Below, piece by piece: positions 29,167 to 36,486 of a stretch of DNA of 64,000 bases (its first letter is position 1; every line of letters starts with the position of its first letter). This DNA is from Candidatus Berkiella aquae (GTDB lineage: Bacteria > Pseudomonadota > Gammaproteobacteria > Berkiellales > Berkiellaceae): NCBI RefSeq assembly GCF_001431295.2, contig NZ_LKAJ02000001.1:62001-126000 (forward strand), written 5' to 3'. Under the pieces are notes generated by a model that saw only the letters and a list, made by a program, of their open reading frames with translations, had not been told where the DNA came from and searched no databases. Both the position numbers and the translations under genes were made by a program.

Positions 29167-29619
29167 ATGCAAGCATATTATTCTTTTTCGCGCATCATTT
29201 CTGATGCACGTCAATTCACACGTACGGCAAAAATATCGTTGGCTGAAGTGTTATTTGTTTTCAGTCATACACAATTAAATGAAATCGAAAAAATACTTTG
29301 GTTATTTTTGGCGACGCATGCCGATGAAAATTTCAACTGCCAGTTTTCTTATATGCAATTGTCGTTTTGCCTCAATTTACCATCAGAAACTGTGCATGTT
29401 GCTCTTAAGTATTTAGTAGCCATGGGCTTTTTAGAGACGGAAGATCTTATCGATTCTTTCACGCCGCTCAAGTTAATGAAAGGTTGCTTATTTTCGGTGC
29501 AGTTACCGTTAGAAGGCTTATTAGCATTGAAAAAAACACCGAAGTTATCAACAGAATATCCCAAGAGAAAACCTATCAATATTAATTTATTACATAATCG
29601 TTTCAACACAAGGAGCTAA
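29167..29619 (+). CDS. Winged-helix-like protein heading the double-glycine peptide operon
   Basis: A 150-residue protein. Residues 35-95 resemble a helix-turn-helix domain of the replication or plasmid-control type: NEIEKILWLFLATHADENFN, then FSYMQLSFCLNLPSETVHVALKYLVAMGFLE, which has the order helix, turn, recognition helix, wing. The remainder is unrecognised. No membrane segment is present. Its stop codon lies one base before the next small ORF, so it is almost certainly co-transcribed with the double-glycine peptides and may regulate them. AGTAGGATG-like sequence precedes the ATG. Confidence 0.6.
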   Translation: MQAYYSFSRIISDARQFTRTAKISLAEVLFVFSHTQLNEIEKILWLFLATHADENFNCQFSYMQLSFCLNLPSETVHVALKYLVAMGFLETEDLIDSFTPLKLMKGCLFSVQLPLEGLLALKKTPKLSTEYPKRKPININLLHNRFNTRS

Positions 29620-29620
29620 T

Positions 29621-29764
29621 ATGACTGAAGAACAATGTTTACTGGTCAGTGGTGGTTATCAAGAATGGCCTTACGACTACACTGAAAAGGGTTTTCAAGA
29701 TTTAGTGAATCACTTTTATTGCACTATAGTAAATCAAACGTATATCGAAATAGTCAGTTTATAA
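29621..29764 (+). CDS. 47-residue double-glycine-leader peptide (candidate bacteriocin subunit A)
   Basis: The ORF begins MTEEQCLLVSGG, a close match to the double-glycine leader consensus of class II bacteriocins and microcins (acidic start, hydrophobic L/V positions, GG at 11-12). The remaining 35 residues start YQEWPYDYTEKGFQDL, contain one cysteine, and end in a hydrophobic segment. AAGGAG lies at ideal distance upstream, within the end of the preceding gene. It is immediately followed by a second GG-leader peptide, so the two could form a two-peptide system. It is short and has no recognised family. Confidence 0.6.
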   Translation: MTEEQCLLVSGGYQEWPYDYTEKGFQDLVNHFYCTIVNQTYIEIVSL

Positions 29765-29773
29765 GGAAAGGAA

Positions 29774-29965
29774 ATGATGTTAGAAGTAAATGATGAAGCA
29801 TTGCATGAAGTCAATGGTGGTAAATTTCATATAGGTGGCATGATTTCAAGCTTAGTGGTGGGGTTTGTGGTAGGAGGACCTATTGGGCTAGGTTTTGCAG
29901 CATCGGGTATCATCATGACGCAGGGTATTAATAATTTACATGATTTGTATTCGTCAGGTTCTTGA
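29774..29965 (+). CDS. Class II bacteriocin-like peptide with double-glycine leader (subunit B)
   Basis: A 63-residue peptide. The leader MMLEVNDEALHEVNGG fits the consensus for C39-peptidase cleavage after GG (residues 15-16). The predicted mature part of 47 residues is glycine-rich and hydrophobic (GGMISSLVVGFVVGGPIGLG), with several GxxxG-type spacings of membrane-inserting two-peptide bacteriocins. AAGGAAAGG precedes the ATG. A small membrane protein follows directly and suits an immunity role. No dedicated C39 ABC exporter is encoded in the window, so export would rely on one elsewhere or on the nearby MFS pump. Confidence 0.72.
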   Translation: MMLEVNDEALHEVNGGKFHIGGMISSLVVGFVVGGPIGLGFAASGIIMTQGINNLHDLYSSGS

Positions 29966-29976
29966 TAAGGTATTTG

Positions 29977-30162
29977 ATGATGACGCTATTACAATTGCTC
30001 TTATTTTCTTGGATAGCAACCTGGGTGCTGGCTGAATCTTTTTCACCCGGGATTAGCTATAGTGGCAAACTGCAAGCATCGCTTATTGCGATGTTTGCAG
30101 TAGGCTACGCTAATAATGCTCATCGAGTGATGTGGAAAAAATTAACGAAGTGGAAGCGCTAG
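29977..30162 (+). CDS. Small membrane protein, likely immunity partner
   Basis: A 61-residue protein with two hydrophobic helices (MTLLQLLLFSWIATWVLA near the N-terminus and LQASLIAMFAVGYANNA) and a basic tail (MWKKLTKWKR). The ATG at 29977 has AAGG six bases upstream; a TTG at 29962 overlapping the previous stop is the alternative start. Small basic membrane proteins directly downstream of class II precursors usually give self-protection. The assignment rests on context and build only. Confidence 0.55.
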   Translation: MMTLLQLLLFSWIATWVLAESFSPGISYSGKLQASLIAMFAVGYANNAHRVMWKKLTKWKR

Positions 30163-30239
30163 AGAAAGAATGTGGTTACCGTGATGTGAAAGCACTATGT
30201 GTCGAAGTGCGACAGATGATAACCGAACTCGCTGAATAG
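30132..30239 (+). CDS. Possible 35-residue acidic ORF overlapping the immunity-like gene
   Basis: A GTG at 30132 opens a frame encoding a charged, helix-prone peptide (EVEALEKECGYRDVKALC, then VEVRQMITELAE) that ends at 30239 with TAG. It overlaps the 3' end of the small membrane gene. The regular amphipathic pattern suggests real coding or the remnant of a longer protein, but there is no clear start signal. Confidence 0.3.
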   Translation: MEKINEVEALEKECGYRDVKALCVEVRQMITELAE

Positions 30240-30312
30240 GTGACACCTCCAACAATCTTAACCTGGTTATACTATATTTCTCTGTACCTCTCCCTCTGAA
30301 TGTTGAACGTTG

Positions 30313-31515
30313 ATGAAAAATTCGGCTTATGGTGTATTAGTGTGGTTTATTGCCACCTTATTCGTTATTTACGCATTTTGCCTAAACACAGCCGCTTCCG
30401 TATTCCAAGAATCCATACAAGCTTCTCTACATGCCTCTAATGTCGACGTTTCTATCGCGATGGGAGCATTCATTGTCGGATTTGCCTGTATGCAGATCCC
30501 AGCTGGGTATTTATTAGACAGATTTAATGCTAGATATGTTGTTTCTGCAGGCGTGTTATTATTAGCAGCCGGTAATTTTTTAACCTCCATTTCTCCTAAT
30601 ATCGTCATGTTTGGAATATCAAACCTACTGCAAGGCATGGGTGGTTCATTTGCCTTTATTGCTGCAGCAGTTCTGATTTCACAATGGTTTTCGATGAAAA
30701 GCTTTCCTATTTTATTTGGCCTAACGCAAACTTTATCCTGTATTTTAGCTGGCGTTATTCATTCTGTGATGGCAAAACAATTGCAATTAACAACTTGGAA
30801 TACTATCTATCAATTCTTAAGTCTGTGTGGAATGGCCCTATTTATTATCAGCATCATGGTTATTAAAAGCCCATCTGACAGACGTATTGTTTCTCAAAGT
30901 TCATTAGGAGCAACATTAGCTGCAGTCTGTAAAAATAAACAAATCATGCTTTGTGCACTGGCTGCAACGACTTCCTTTGGCATTCTTTTATCTTATGCCA
31001 GCTTTTGGTATATGAGTATTGAAAAATTTTATGCAGTAAAAGTGACTGATGCATACGTTATCAGTGCGCTTATTTTTGCCGGCATTGGGATTGGCACGCC
31101 AGTATTAGGCTTTATATCTAATTGGTTGCAATCAAGGATCCTACTCATTCACATCACCTTGGTAGTTGGCACGATGTTTTTATTAGCAGGGATCTATTTG
31201 CCGCACTTCAATAACGATTCTTTGCTACTGATTAAAGTGGTTTCCTTCTTAATTGGCTTTTTGCTCTCAGGATCGATGCTATTTTTTACCATGGTCAGTG
31301 AATTAGCCTCTGACAGTTCACGAGGTGTCGCCTTAAGCGTGACAAACACAGGCGTATTTATGCTAAATGCAGTGATGATGTTTGTGCCTTATTTATTAAT
31401 CACGGCCAGCTCTACCACCTTCTTTACTTATCTGTGGATATTACCTTGTTGTATCTTAGTTTCAATTCTAGTCGTTTATTTTATTAAAGATAGTTATCTT
31501 AACACATCTTCTTAA
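30313..31515 (+). CDS. Major facilitator superfamily transporter
   Basis: A 400-residue inner-membrane protein with about twelve hydrophobic segments. MFS features are visible in GYLLDRFNARYVVSAGVLLL (the loop 2-3 motif, D/R pattern) and in a matching second-half segment IGTPVLGFISNWLQSR. It belongs to the broad group used by Legionella and Coxiella for nutrient uptake or drug export; the substrate is unknown. The following deaminase gene, 9 bases away, hints at nucleobase or nucleoside transport. ATG at 30313 is preferred over the TTG one codon earlier. Confidence 0.85.
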   Translation: MKNSAYGVLVWFIATLFVIYAFCLNTAASVFQESIQASLHASNVDVSIAMGAFIVGFACMQIPAGYLLDRFNARYVVSAGVLLLAAGNFLTSISPNIVMFGISNLLQGMGGSFAFIAAAVLISQWFSMKSFPILFGLTQTLSCILAGVIHSVMAKQLQLTTWNTIYQFLSLCGMALFIISIMVIKSPSDRRIVSQSSLGATLAAVCKNKQIMLCALAATTSFGILLSYASFWYMSIEKFYAVKVTDAYVISALIFAGIGIGTPVLGFISNWLQSRILLIHITLVVGTMFLLAGIYLPHFNNDSLLLIKVVSFLIGFLLSGSMLFFTMVSELASDSSRGVALSVTNTGVFMLNAVMMFVPYLLITASSTTFFTYLWILPCCILVSILVVYFIKDSYLNTSS

Positions 31516-31524
31516 GGAGGTTTT

Positions 31525-32019
31525 ATGACCGACAAAAAACCTAACGATAAATTCATGCGCCGCGCGATTGAGTTAAGTGAAATTGCCTCCATTAAAGAAA
31601 AATCTGGCGGCGTGTTTGGTAGTGTCATTGTCAAAAATGATGAAATCATTGCGGAAGGTTACAATCAAGTGATAAAACACAATGATCCAACCTGGCATGG
31701 CGAAATGCAGGCTATTCGTGAAGCTTGCAAGAAATTAAAATCTCCTCATCTTGAGGGTTGTACACTTTATACCAGTGCTGAACCTTGTCCTATGTGCTTA
31801 GCAACTGCTTATTGGGCGCATTTAGATCACATCTATTATGCTGCTCGTGTTGAAGATGCCATCAAATATGGTGAATTTGATGATGGTAGCATTTATGCTG
31901 AATTTGCCAAGAAACCTGAGGAACGAACGATTCAATGCATTGAAATTAAAGAACTACGCCCTGAAGCAGTTAAAATTTGGAAAGCCTATTCTGAAATGCC
32001 TGGCAGAATACATTACTGA
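31525..32019 (+). CDS. Nucleoside/guanine deaminase (CDA-fold)
   Basis: A 164-residue zinc deaminase. The catalytic HGEMQAI supplies His and the proton-shuttling Glu; EPCPMCLATAYWAHLDHIYYA supplies the PCxxC zinc cysteines. The length and the SGGVFGSVIVKNDEIIAEGYNQV segment fit guanine deaminase (GuaD) or related nucleoside deaminases better than the tRNA adenosine deaminase TadA. AAGGAGG precedes the ATG. It is probably co-transcribed with the MFS transporter as a purine-salvage pair; that link is inference. Confidence 0.88.
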   Translation: MTDKKPNDKFMRRAIELSEIASIKEKSGGVFGSVIVKNDEIIAEGYNQVIKHNDPTWHGEMQAIREACKKLKSPHLEGCTLYTSAEPCPMCLATAYWAHLDHIYYAARVEDAIKYGEFDDGSIYAEFAKKPEERTIQCIEIKELRPEAVKIWKAYSEMPGRIHY

Positions 32020-32161
32020 TCAGAAATATGACGGCTTGTTAAATTGGGTTCGGGTGCTAGTCTTTTGAGGCATTCGAACTTCTAAAAGTACACAGGGTGA
32101 ATCCACACTTGTTTTAAACACTTGCTTCAATTGCATTGAAGAAAATTTTAGCAAGCAAGCT

Positions 32162-32190
32162 TGACATCATTTTAGTTAAATAATATCTTG
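32162..32190 (+). promoter_or_regulatory. Sigma-70 promoter of the Phe-type leader
   Basis: A consensus -35 box TTGACA at 32162-32167 is followed after 17 bases by TATCTT at 32185-32190. Transcription would start near 32197, about 27 bases before the leader-peptide ATG, the expected spacing for an attenuator-controlled operon. Confidence 0.65.
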
Positions 32191-32223
32191 AATTAATTAA
32201 TCACCATTTTTCAGGTAATTTGT

Positions 32224-32316
32224 ATGTACAATTTAAATATTGATAGCATCAATGCTTCTAAGTTGAGCAACATTACCTCATTCTTTACCCGCTTTTGTTT
32301 CTTCTTTAGAAATTAA
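32224..32316 (+). CDS. Phenylalanine-rich leader peptide
   Basis: A 30-residue ORF whose second half carries seven Phe codons within eleven (SFFTRFCFFFRN). The Phe codons overlap the first arm of a classical attenuator. The pattern is the same as PheL and PheM of enterobacteria, in which ribosome stalling at Phe codons during Phe-tRNA shortage allows transcription to continue. A CAGG element lies upstream of the ATG. The peptide itself is a sensor and has no other expected function. Confidence 0.8.
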   Translation: MYNLNIDSINASKLSNITSFFTRFCFFFRN

Positions 32317-32374
32317 ATAAAGCTGGGAATTCCATTTATCTGAACCCCAGCTTAAGCTGGGGTTTCTCTTTATT
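32288..32374 (+). promoter_or_regulatory. Four-segment transcription attenuator with intrinsic terminator
   Basis: Arm 1 CCCGCTTT (32288-32295) lies within the Phe codons and pairs with arm 2 AAAGCTGGG (32319-32327) with one bulge. Arm 2 can instead pair with arm 3 CCCAGCTT (32346-32353) as antiterminator. Arms 3 and 4, AACCCCAGC (32343-32351) and GCTGGGGTT (32356-32364), form the terminator with loop TTAA, followed by TCTCTTTATT. This is the complete 1:2 / 2:3 / 3:4 logic of amino-acid operon attenuation. Confidence 0.82.
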
Positions 32375-32424
32375 CATCAAAAATCCCCAGAAGATGCTGA
32401 GTTTAAAATTGACTGGAGGTATTT

Positions 32425-32445
32425 ATGAAAAAATCATTTTATTGA
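32425..32445 (+). CDS. Six-codon ORF with strong ribosome-binding site
   Basis: GGAGGT at 32415-32420 precedes ATG AAA AAA TCA TTT TAT TGA, encoding MKKSFY. This is one of the best Shine-Dalgarno sequences in the region, yet it leads to only six codons. It may be the surviving start of a lost attenuator-controlled gene or a second small leader. Confidence 0.3.
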   Translation: MKKSFY

Positions 32446-32573
32446 AACAAAAAATAAATGTTACCTAATTTTAACGATATCTAAATAAAATAGTTATATG
32501 GAGTTTATTATGTTAAACACACTTAGAAAAACACGTATCCATCAAAAACCTAAAGTTAAATCCCATCATCAAG

Positions 32574-33677
32574 ATGCAACGAAGGTATCTAGGGGGTTAC
32601 TTTTCTGATAATGACATTAATGATTTAAGTGACAAAACTAGTGAATTATCCATTAGTGAATACACGCAGAGTCAAAGATTAAGTACCACTTTAACTACAC
32701 CTATTTACTCTCCGCACCTTCTTCAATATAACCGGCATCGTCAATCGATTGCTGTGCCAGCAGAGCCAGACAATATAATCAATGAACTTCTGACAGGTTT
32801 GAATGATAGTTTATTAAAAGGCTTACGAAAAGATTCTGAAAAACACCATGGTTTGGAATATTGTATGGTGTATGTTGATGGACATTTATCCCTATGGCAC
32901 TCCATAGGGAAAGATTGGGAATTGATTGAACGTCAAAAGATGCTAACAGATAAATATCATATCTTGAAGCATTTGGCGCATCTGTCTCTAAAGATTACTC
33001 AAAACATCAAGTATAATGCACAAGAAGAATTAATAAAAACCTATCAGGTATTGAAGAAAGTAAAAAAACTTGCCTCAACAGCAAGGAGCCTTTATCAAGC
33101 CTATATACCTTATATCGATACTTGTCTGACGGCAATTGAAAAAGCTGCAGCAGAACCTGCAAAAGGCGGGGAGATAAGTTCCGATTATCTCGCCCAAACT
33201 AAGCCAACGATAGAAATAATGAAGGAAATAGCCACAGATGAAGTACTCTCGAGATTTGAAGCAGTCGTTTCAAAATGGATGTCACATCATCAATTAAATC
33301 TAGATAAGACAAGAACCGCAATTGTTTCGACTAAAGGTCCGCGTCGAGAATTAATTGAAACTCAATATCTTACTTCCGTTTACCAAAAGTATCTCAATAT
33401 TGAAGATGCTAAACAGATATTAAATCATTATGTGTATCCAACAGAAGCATTACCTTCACAATTATCTTCACCGGATCCTGATATCCTAGAAAAGAGCTAT
33501 ATCAAAGAACTTATCCTTGTTTCTATTCATAATAGAAAAATAGGGCAAGAAAATTTAAATGATCCTGATGCAATGCAAAAAGATATTTTGTCTGCTGAGG
33601 GTAAAGCATGGATAGCTAGGAAAATGCAAGAACCCTCTAAGGGCATTTGCCCTTGGATGACATCTCGTCATAAATAG
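32574..33677 (+). CDS. Uncharacterised helical protein (candidate effector)
   Basis: A 367-residue hydrophilic protein without recognised domain, signal peptide or membrane segment. The N-terminal 60 residues are Ser/Thr-rich, and the middle is helical and lysine-rich (YQVLKKVKKLASTARSLYQA). No ribosome-binding site precedes the ATG at 32574. A better-placed ATG at 32510 (after TATGGAG) opens a different frame of 32 codons (MLNTLRKTRIHQKPKVKSHH ...) that overlaps by 35 bases; the true protein may join both through a frameshift. It is the first long gene downstream of the Phe-type attenuator and has no visible link to phenylalanine metabolism. Confidence 0.6.
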   Translation: MQRRYLGGYFSDNDINDLSDKTSELSISEYTQSQRLSTTLTTPIYSPHLLQYNRHRQSIAVPAEPDNIINELLTGLNDSLLKGLRKDSEKHHGLEYCMVYVDGHLSLWHSIGKDWELIERQKMLTDKYHILKHLAHLSLKITQNIKYNAQEELIKTYQVLKKVKKLASTARSLYQAYIPYIDTCLTAIEKAAAEPAKGGEISSDYLAQTKPTIEIMKEIATDEVLSRFEAVVSKWMSHHQLNLDKTRTAIVSTKGPRRELIETQYLTSVYQKYLNIEDAKQILNHYVYPTEALPSQLSSPDPDILEKSYIKELILVSIHNRKIGQENLNDPDAMQKDILSAEGKAWIARKMQEPSKGICPWMTSRHK

Positions 33678-33687
33678 GGCTCATTGG

Positions 33688-33715
33688 GGGCATTTTAATC
33701 TCATTTAAAATGCCC
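33688..33715. terminator. Hairpin between convergent genes
   Basis: GGGCATTTTAA (33688-33698) and TTAAAATGCCC (33705-33715) make a perfect 11-base-pair stem with a 6-base loop. The A/T-rich stem base can serve both strands, between the helical protein gene and the MNIO operon. Confidence 0.7.
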
Positions 33716-33724
33716 AACTTTGAT

Positions 33725-33760
33725 ACGCTGCGTAATTACGCGTGTTACCTCACGCAGCGT
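33725..33760. repeat. Partial copy of the REP-like element
   Basis: ACGCTGCGT (33725-33733) and ACGCAGCGT (33752-33760) are inverted arms around ATTACGCGTGTTACC, which also occurs next to the second 75-base unit near 21165-21179. It is a short outlier of the same dispersed family, at the 3' end of the MNIO operon. Confidence 0.65.
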
Positions 33761-33767
33761 GTAAAGT

Positions 33768-34433
33768 TTAAAGAACTAATCTTCGACTTGAATCAAGGTA
33801 AGGTTGCAGGGCTGCAATGGTAAGCGGATTATTCGCTCTGTAAGCTGGGGAATTAATGGTGCTTAGCATTTGCGTTGTTAAAGTGGCATGATTTGCTAAC
33901 GCATGTAAGATCCCTAGTTGTTTGCCATGTTCGACGCAATATTCAAGATATTTTTGAGGAAGATGATCTCGTAATTGATTACCGTCATTAACTGGCAGTC
34001 TAAAGAATGCGCCATAATAATCTGGGCTAAGTGCATTTTTTCCTTTTAAAAAATGTTGTAAATAAGCAACAGAAGGTTTGAGAGACATATCGCCACGTGG
34101 GGCAATATAGGTTATGGCAGTTGTGCCATCAGTTAAAGAAACTTCTTGTCGACGATATCCTGTTGGGCTAGGTCTGGATGGTCTGAAACCTTCGAATCGA
34201 TCTAAGGTAGCAAGTTGTTCAGCATTTAGTTGATAAACAAGACCCTCTACAGTATCTGTTACTATGCCTGTGTATCTTAAATTCGCGACACCACAATGTC
34301 TATTTATAGAATATTTATCAAACACGAGCTTATACCCGCTTAATTGAGCGGGCATTGGTAGAGAGTTGAATCCAACTCGTTCCCGCATTTGTTCAACATC
34401 TAAATTTGAGCCATAGGCGAAATAAGTGATCAT
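33768..34433 (-). CDS. Gamma-glutamylcyclotransferase-like (AIG2/GGCT-fold) protein
   Basis: A 221-residue protein starting MITYFAYGSNLDVEQMRERV, the diagnostic YxAYGSNL motif of the GGCT fold. The catalytic-glutamate region appears as LDRFEGF, with GYRRQEVSLTDG after it. GGCT-fold enzymes release 5-oxoproline from gamma-glutamyl amines or peptides; substrate choice cannot be read here. ATG 34433 is chosen because the motif normally starts the protein. It is the last gene of the MNIO operon, starting 101 bases after the previous stop, and may act on a gamma-glutamyl or glutathione-like group in that pathway, which is speculative. Confidence 0.8.
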   Translation of the reverse strand: MITYFAYGSNLDVEQMRERVGFNSLPMPAQLSGYKLVFDKYSINRHCGVANLRYTGIVTDTVEGLVYQLNAEQLATLDRFEGFRPSRPSPTGYRRQEVSLTDGTTAITYIAPRGDMSLKPSVAYLQHFLKGKNALSPDYYGAFFRLPVNDGNQLRDHLPQKYLEYCVEHGKQLGILHALANHATLTTQMLSTINSPAYRANNPLTIAALQPYLDSSRRLVL

Positions 34434-34533
34434 AGTATCCCAGTAAAATAAATATTGCTGTGATGCGCAAATATAAAGCTCGAGAGAATGAAAGACAAGG
34501 GAAAATGTTCGAAAAAATAGGTGAGTATACAGG

Positions 34534-34785
34534 TTATGCAAACAGAGCAAGAATAAAATTTACCAAGCGTGCTTTAAGCGATCGTTTTCGTTTATGACGT
34601 TTATGCATGAAGCTATGCGCTGCCATGATTAATCCTGCTTTATCGATGGTCATCAATTGCGTTTTTTCATCCATGCTTAAATCACATTCTGCTAAGGCTT
34701 TTTCAGGCGCAGCTAAAAAAAGCTGACGAAAAGCTTGGTCAGTATAAAGCCGTGCTAAGGTTAATTCAAACGACTGTGCACTCAT
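34534..34785 (-). CDS. Small MNIO-partner-like protein
   Basis: An 83-residue protein reading MSAQSFELTLARLYTDQAFR, then FLAAPEKALAECDLSMDEK. This helix-forming LYTDxxFRxxFLxxPExAL pattern resembles small partner or leader-type domains often encoded next to DUF692 enzymes (Nif11/LigA-like helical fold). The C-terminus is very basic (HKRHKRKRSLKARL). ATG 34785 lies inside the MNIO gene end (20-base overlap), implying translational coupling. The partner would present or bind substrate for the oxidase; this is inferred from context. Confidence 0.65.
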   Translation of the reverse strand: MSAQSFELTLARLYTDQAFRQLFLAAPEKALAECDLSMDEKTQLMTIDKAGLIMAAHSFMHKRHKRKRSLKARLVNFILALFA

Positions 34786-35635
34786 GACTTCTTGCCTCTC
34801 GTAAAATGCGTTTCGCTCGTTGTATTTCCTGCAGTAGCTGTGGAAAGGGAGGATAATTACCATCGCGCTCGATAATCACCGCTAAAGGTTGCTCTACAGT
34901 ACGTGCCAGGACATCTAATAATTCAAAAACGGGATCGGGCACATCGTGAATATGATCATCCAACAATCGTTTACCACTGAAACCTGCCGGTTCATCTATC
35001 CACTTACCGCCACTTAAATGCACTATTTGCACTAGGTGTAAGGGAAAAGAATGTAAGTATAAGATGGGATCAACACCAAAATTAATCGCATTCGAATACA
35101 GATTATTCAAATCTAATAACAGCTTCGTGTTAGAAGCTTGTAAAATCTTGGTTGTCCATTCGCCTTCTGACATGAAAGCTCCAGGGGGCTCGAGTAAGGT
35201 AGCGATATTTTCAAGGACAGGTAAACTTCCCACGGTCTTTTTAACACGCGCTAAGTTGGCAAGCGCTCCTTCAATGGTCGCAATCGTGCGTGGTGGCGCC
35301 GCCAAATGGCCAATTTCAATATTACCTGCCCGTACAAAGGCCAAATGTTCTGACCAACAAGTGGGTGTTAAATAATCAAAAACCCTCGCGAGTTTGTCCA
35401 GATTTTTTTGCGGTACAGGAAGTGAAGAAGCCAGTCCAAGACTGACACTATGGTAAATAACGTCAACTTGGCTCTCTAACAGTTTTAAAGAGCGCAATTT
35501 ATCGAGAGGTTGCTTAAGATAATCATCGATGATCACTTCGACCACATCGATATGATCAAGATGGCATAAAATAGAAGCAGCAAGTTCGGTTCGCCAGCTT
35601 AAACCAACGCGGTCACGTTGCGTTAGCTGCCACAT
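34766..35635 (-). CDS. DUF692/MNIO-family multinuclear non-heme iron oxidase
   Basis: A 289-residue TIM-barrel protein. Motifs are those of the MNIO family (MbnB, TglH and relatives): VGLSWR, DVVEVIIDDYL, YHSVSLGLAS (metal His62), WSEHLAF (96-97), LENIA, LLLDLNNLYSNAINFG, VQIVHLSGG and DDHIHDVPDP. Characterised members use two or three irons to oxidise cysteine or other residues in ribosomal peptides. ATG 35635 is favoured over an in-frame start 11 codons upstream because family members begin close to the RVGLxWR motif. It overlaps the TIGR04222-type gene by 13 bases, so the Cys-rich protein upstream is its probable substrate. Confidence 0.9.
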   Translation of the reverse strand: MWQLTQRDRVGLSWRTELAASILCHLDHIDVVEVIIDDYLKQPLDKLRSLKLLESQVDVIYHSVSLGLASSLPVPQKNLDKLARVFDYLTPTCWSEHLAFVRAGNIEIGHLAAPPRTIATIEGALANLARVKKTVGSLPVLENIATLLEPPGAFMSEGEWTTKILQASNTKLLLDLNNLYSNAINFGVDPILYLHSFPLHLVQIVHLSGGKWIDEPAGFSGKRLLDDHIHDVPDPVFELLDVLARTVEQPLAVIIERDGNYPPFPQLLQEIQRAKRILREARSHECTVV

Positions 35636-36486
35636 CCGCCGCAGCCTCCACCACAACCACTGCCGCAACTGCTACTGCATGAGAAATCAACATCCAATGA
35701 AGAGGATGATGGTTTAGGTAAAAACGAACTAATGAAGGGGAAATTTCTGGCAGAAAGGGCGGCTATACCGAAAACTGCAGCTAATAAAGCGATTTCATTG
35801 GTTTTGCCATCGGATTTAATCCAAGAGGAACGGGCTTGTAACCCCATAAATAGGCATTTCAAATCTTCGATGGTTTGATCACCTAAGGCCGTTCTTTCAT
35901 GACCATACATTTTATACAAAAAATATAAAAATCCACTGGCCAATAAAATCAAAAATTCAACGTTGGTATAACCACGCGACAAAGCAATCCCTAATTTGGC
36001 AAGCGCAAGACCGCCAAGCAATAAGCCACTGATGATGATCCATTTCATTCTATAAGAATAATCACTCGAGGCGGGAACCAGTTTCAGATCTTGTAAAGAG
36101 AAACGATAATGTAAACAAGCGCCATGAAGATTAAGATCGCCTTCTATGGATTTTAAGGTACCTTGCTTTAAAAATTTTGTTAGGATCGCTTTTTCGATGT
36201 CGCGGCGTGCATGAGCAATGGCTTCTTCGTTTTGGGTCTGAAGCTTATCATCCGTTAGCACCAGCAATCCTCTAGAGATTAAAGAAATGGTTGCTATCTT
36301 AAGCGCTTCATCTTCACCATCACGCAAAATAGCAATTTCATAAGGATCATCCAAGACGATTTTAGGTGGATTACGTGGTATTTCATGTTTGCGAATGATC
36401 TTGTTAACAATAAACAATGTCACAGAGCCTAACACAAAATAAAAAATAAGAAATTCAGGACCTGTGAAATTAAGCGGATTGAACAT
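35623..36486 (-). CDS. TIGR04222-type membrane protein with Cys/Gly-rich C-terminal tail
   Basis: A 287-residue protein. It opens MFNPLNFTGPEFLIFYFVLG (first membrane helix), then DDPYEIAILRDGEDEALKIA, the pattern of TIGR04222 proteins. Two further helices lie at about 145-190. The last 23 residues hold six cysteines among Gly and Ser (SCSSSCGSGCGGGCGGCGS). Such tails are typical of the family and are often linked to MNIO genes, where the cysteines could be modified or bind metal. It overlaps the next (MNIO) gene by 13 bases and the preceding gene by 17 bases. Confidence 0.85.
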   Translation of the reverse strand: MFNPLNFTGPEFLIFYFVLGSVTLFIVNKIIRKHEIPRNPPKIVLDDPYEIAILRDGEDEALKIATISLISRGLLVLTDDKLQTQNEEAIAHARRDIEKAILTKFLKQGTLKSIEGDLNLHGACLHYRFSLQDLKLVPASSDYSYRMKWIIISGLLLGGLALAKLGIALSRGYTNVEFLILLASGFLYFLYKMYGHERTALGDQTIEDLKCLFMGLQARSSWIKSDGKTNEIALLAAVFGIAALSARNFPFISSFLPKPSSSSLDVDFSCSSSCGSGCGGGCGGCGS

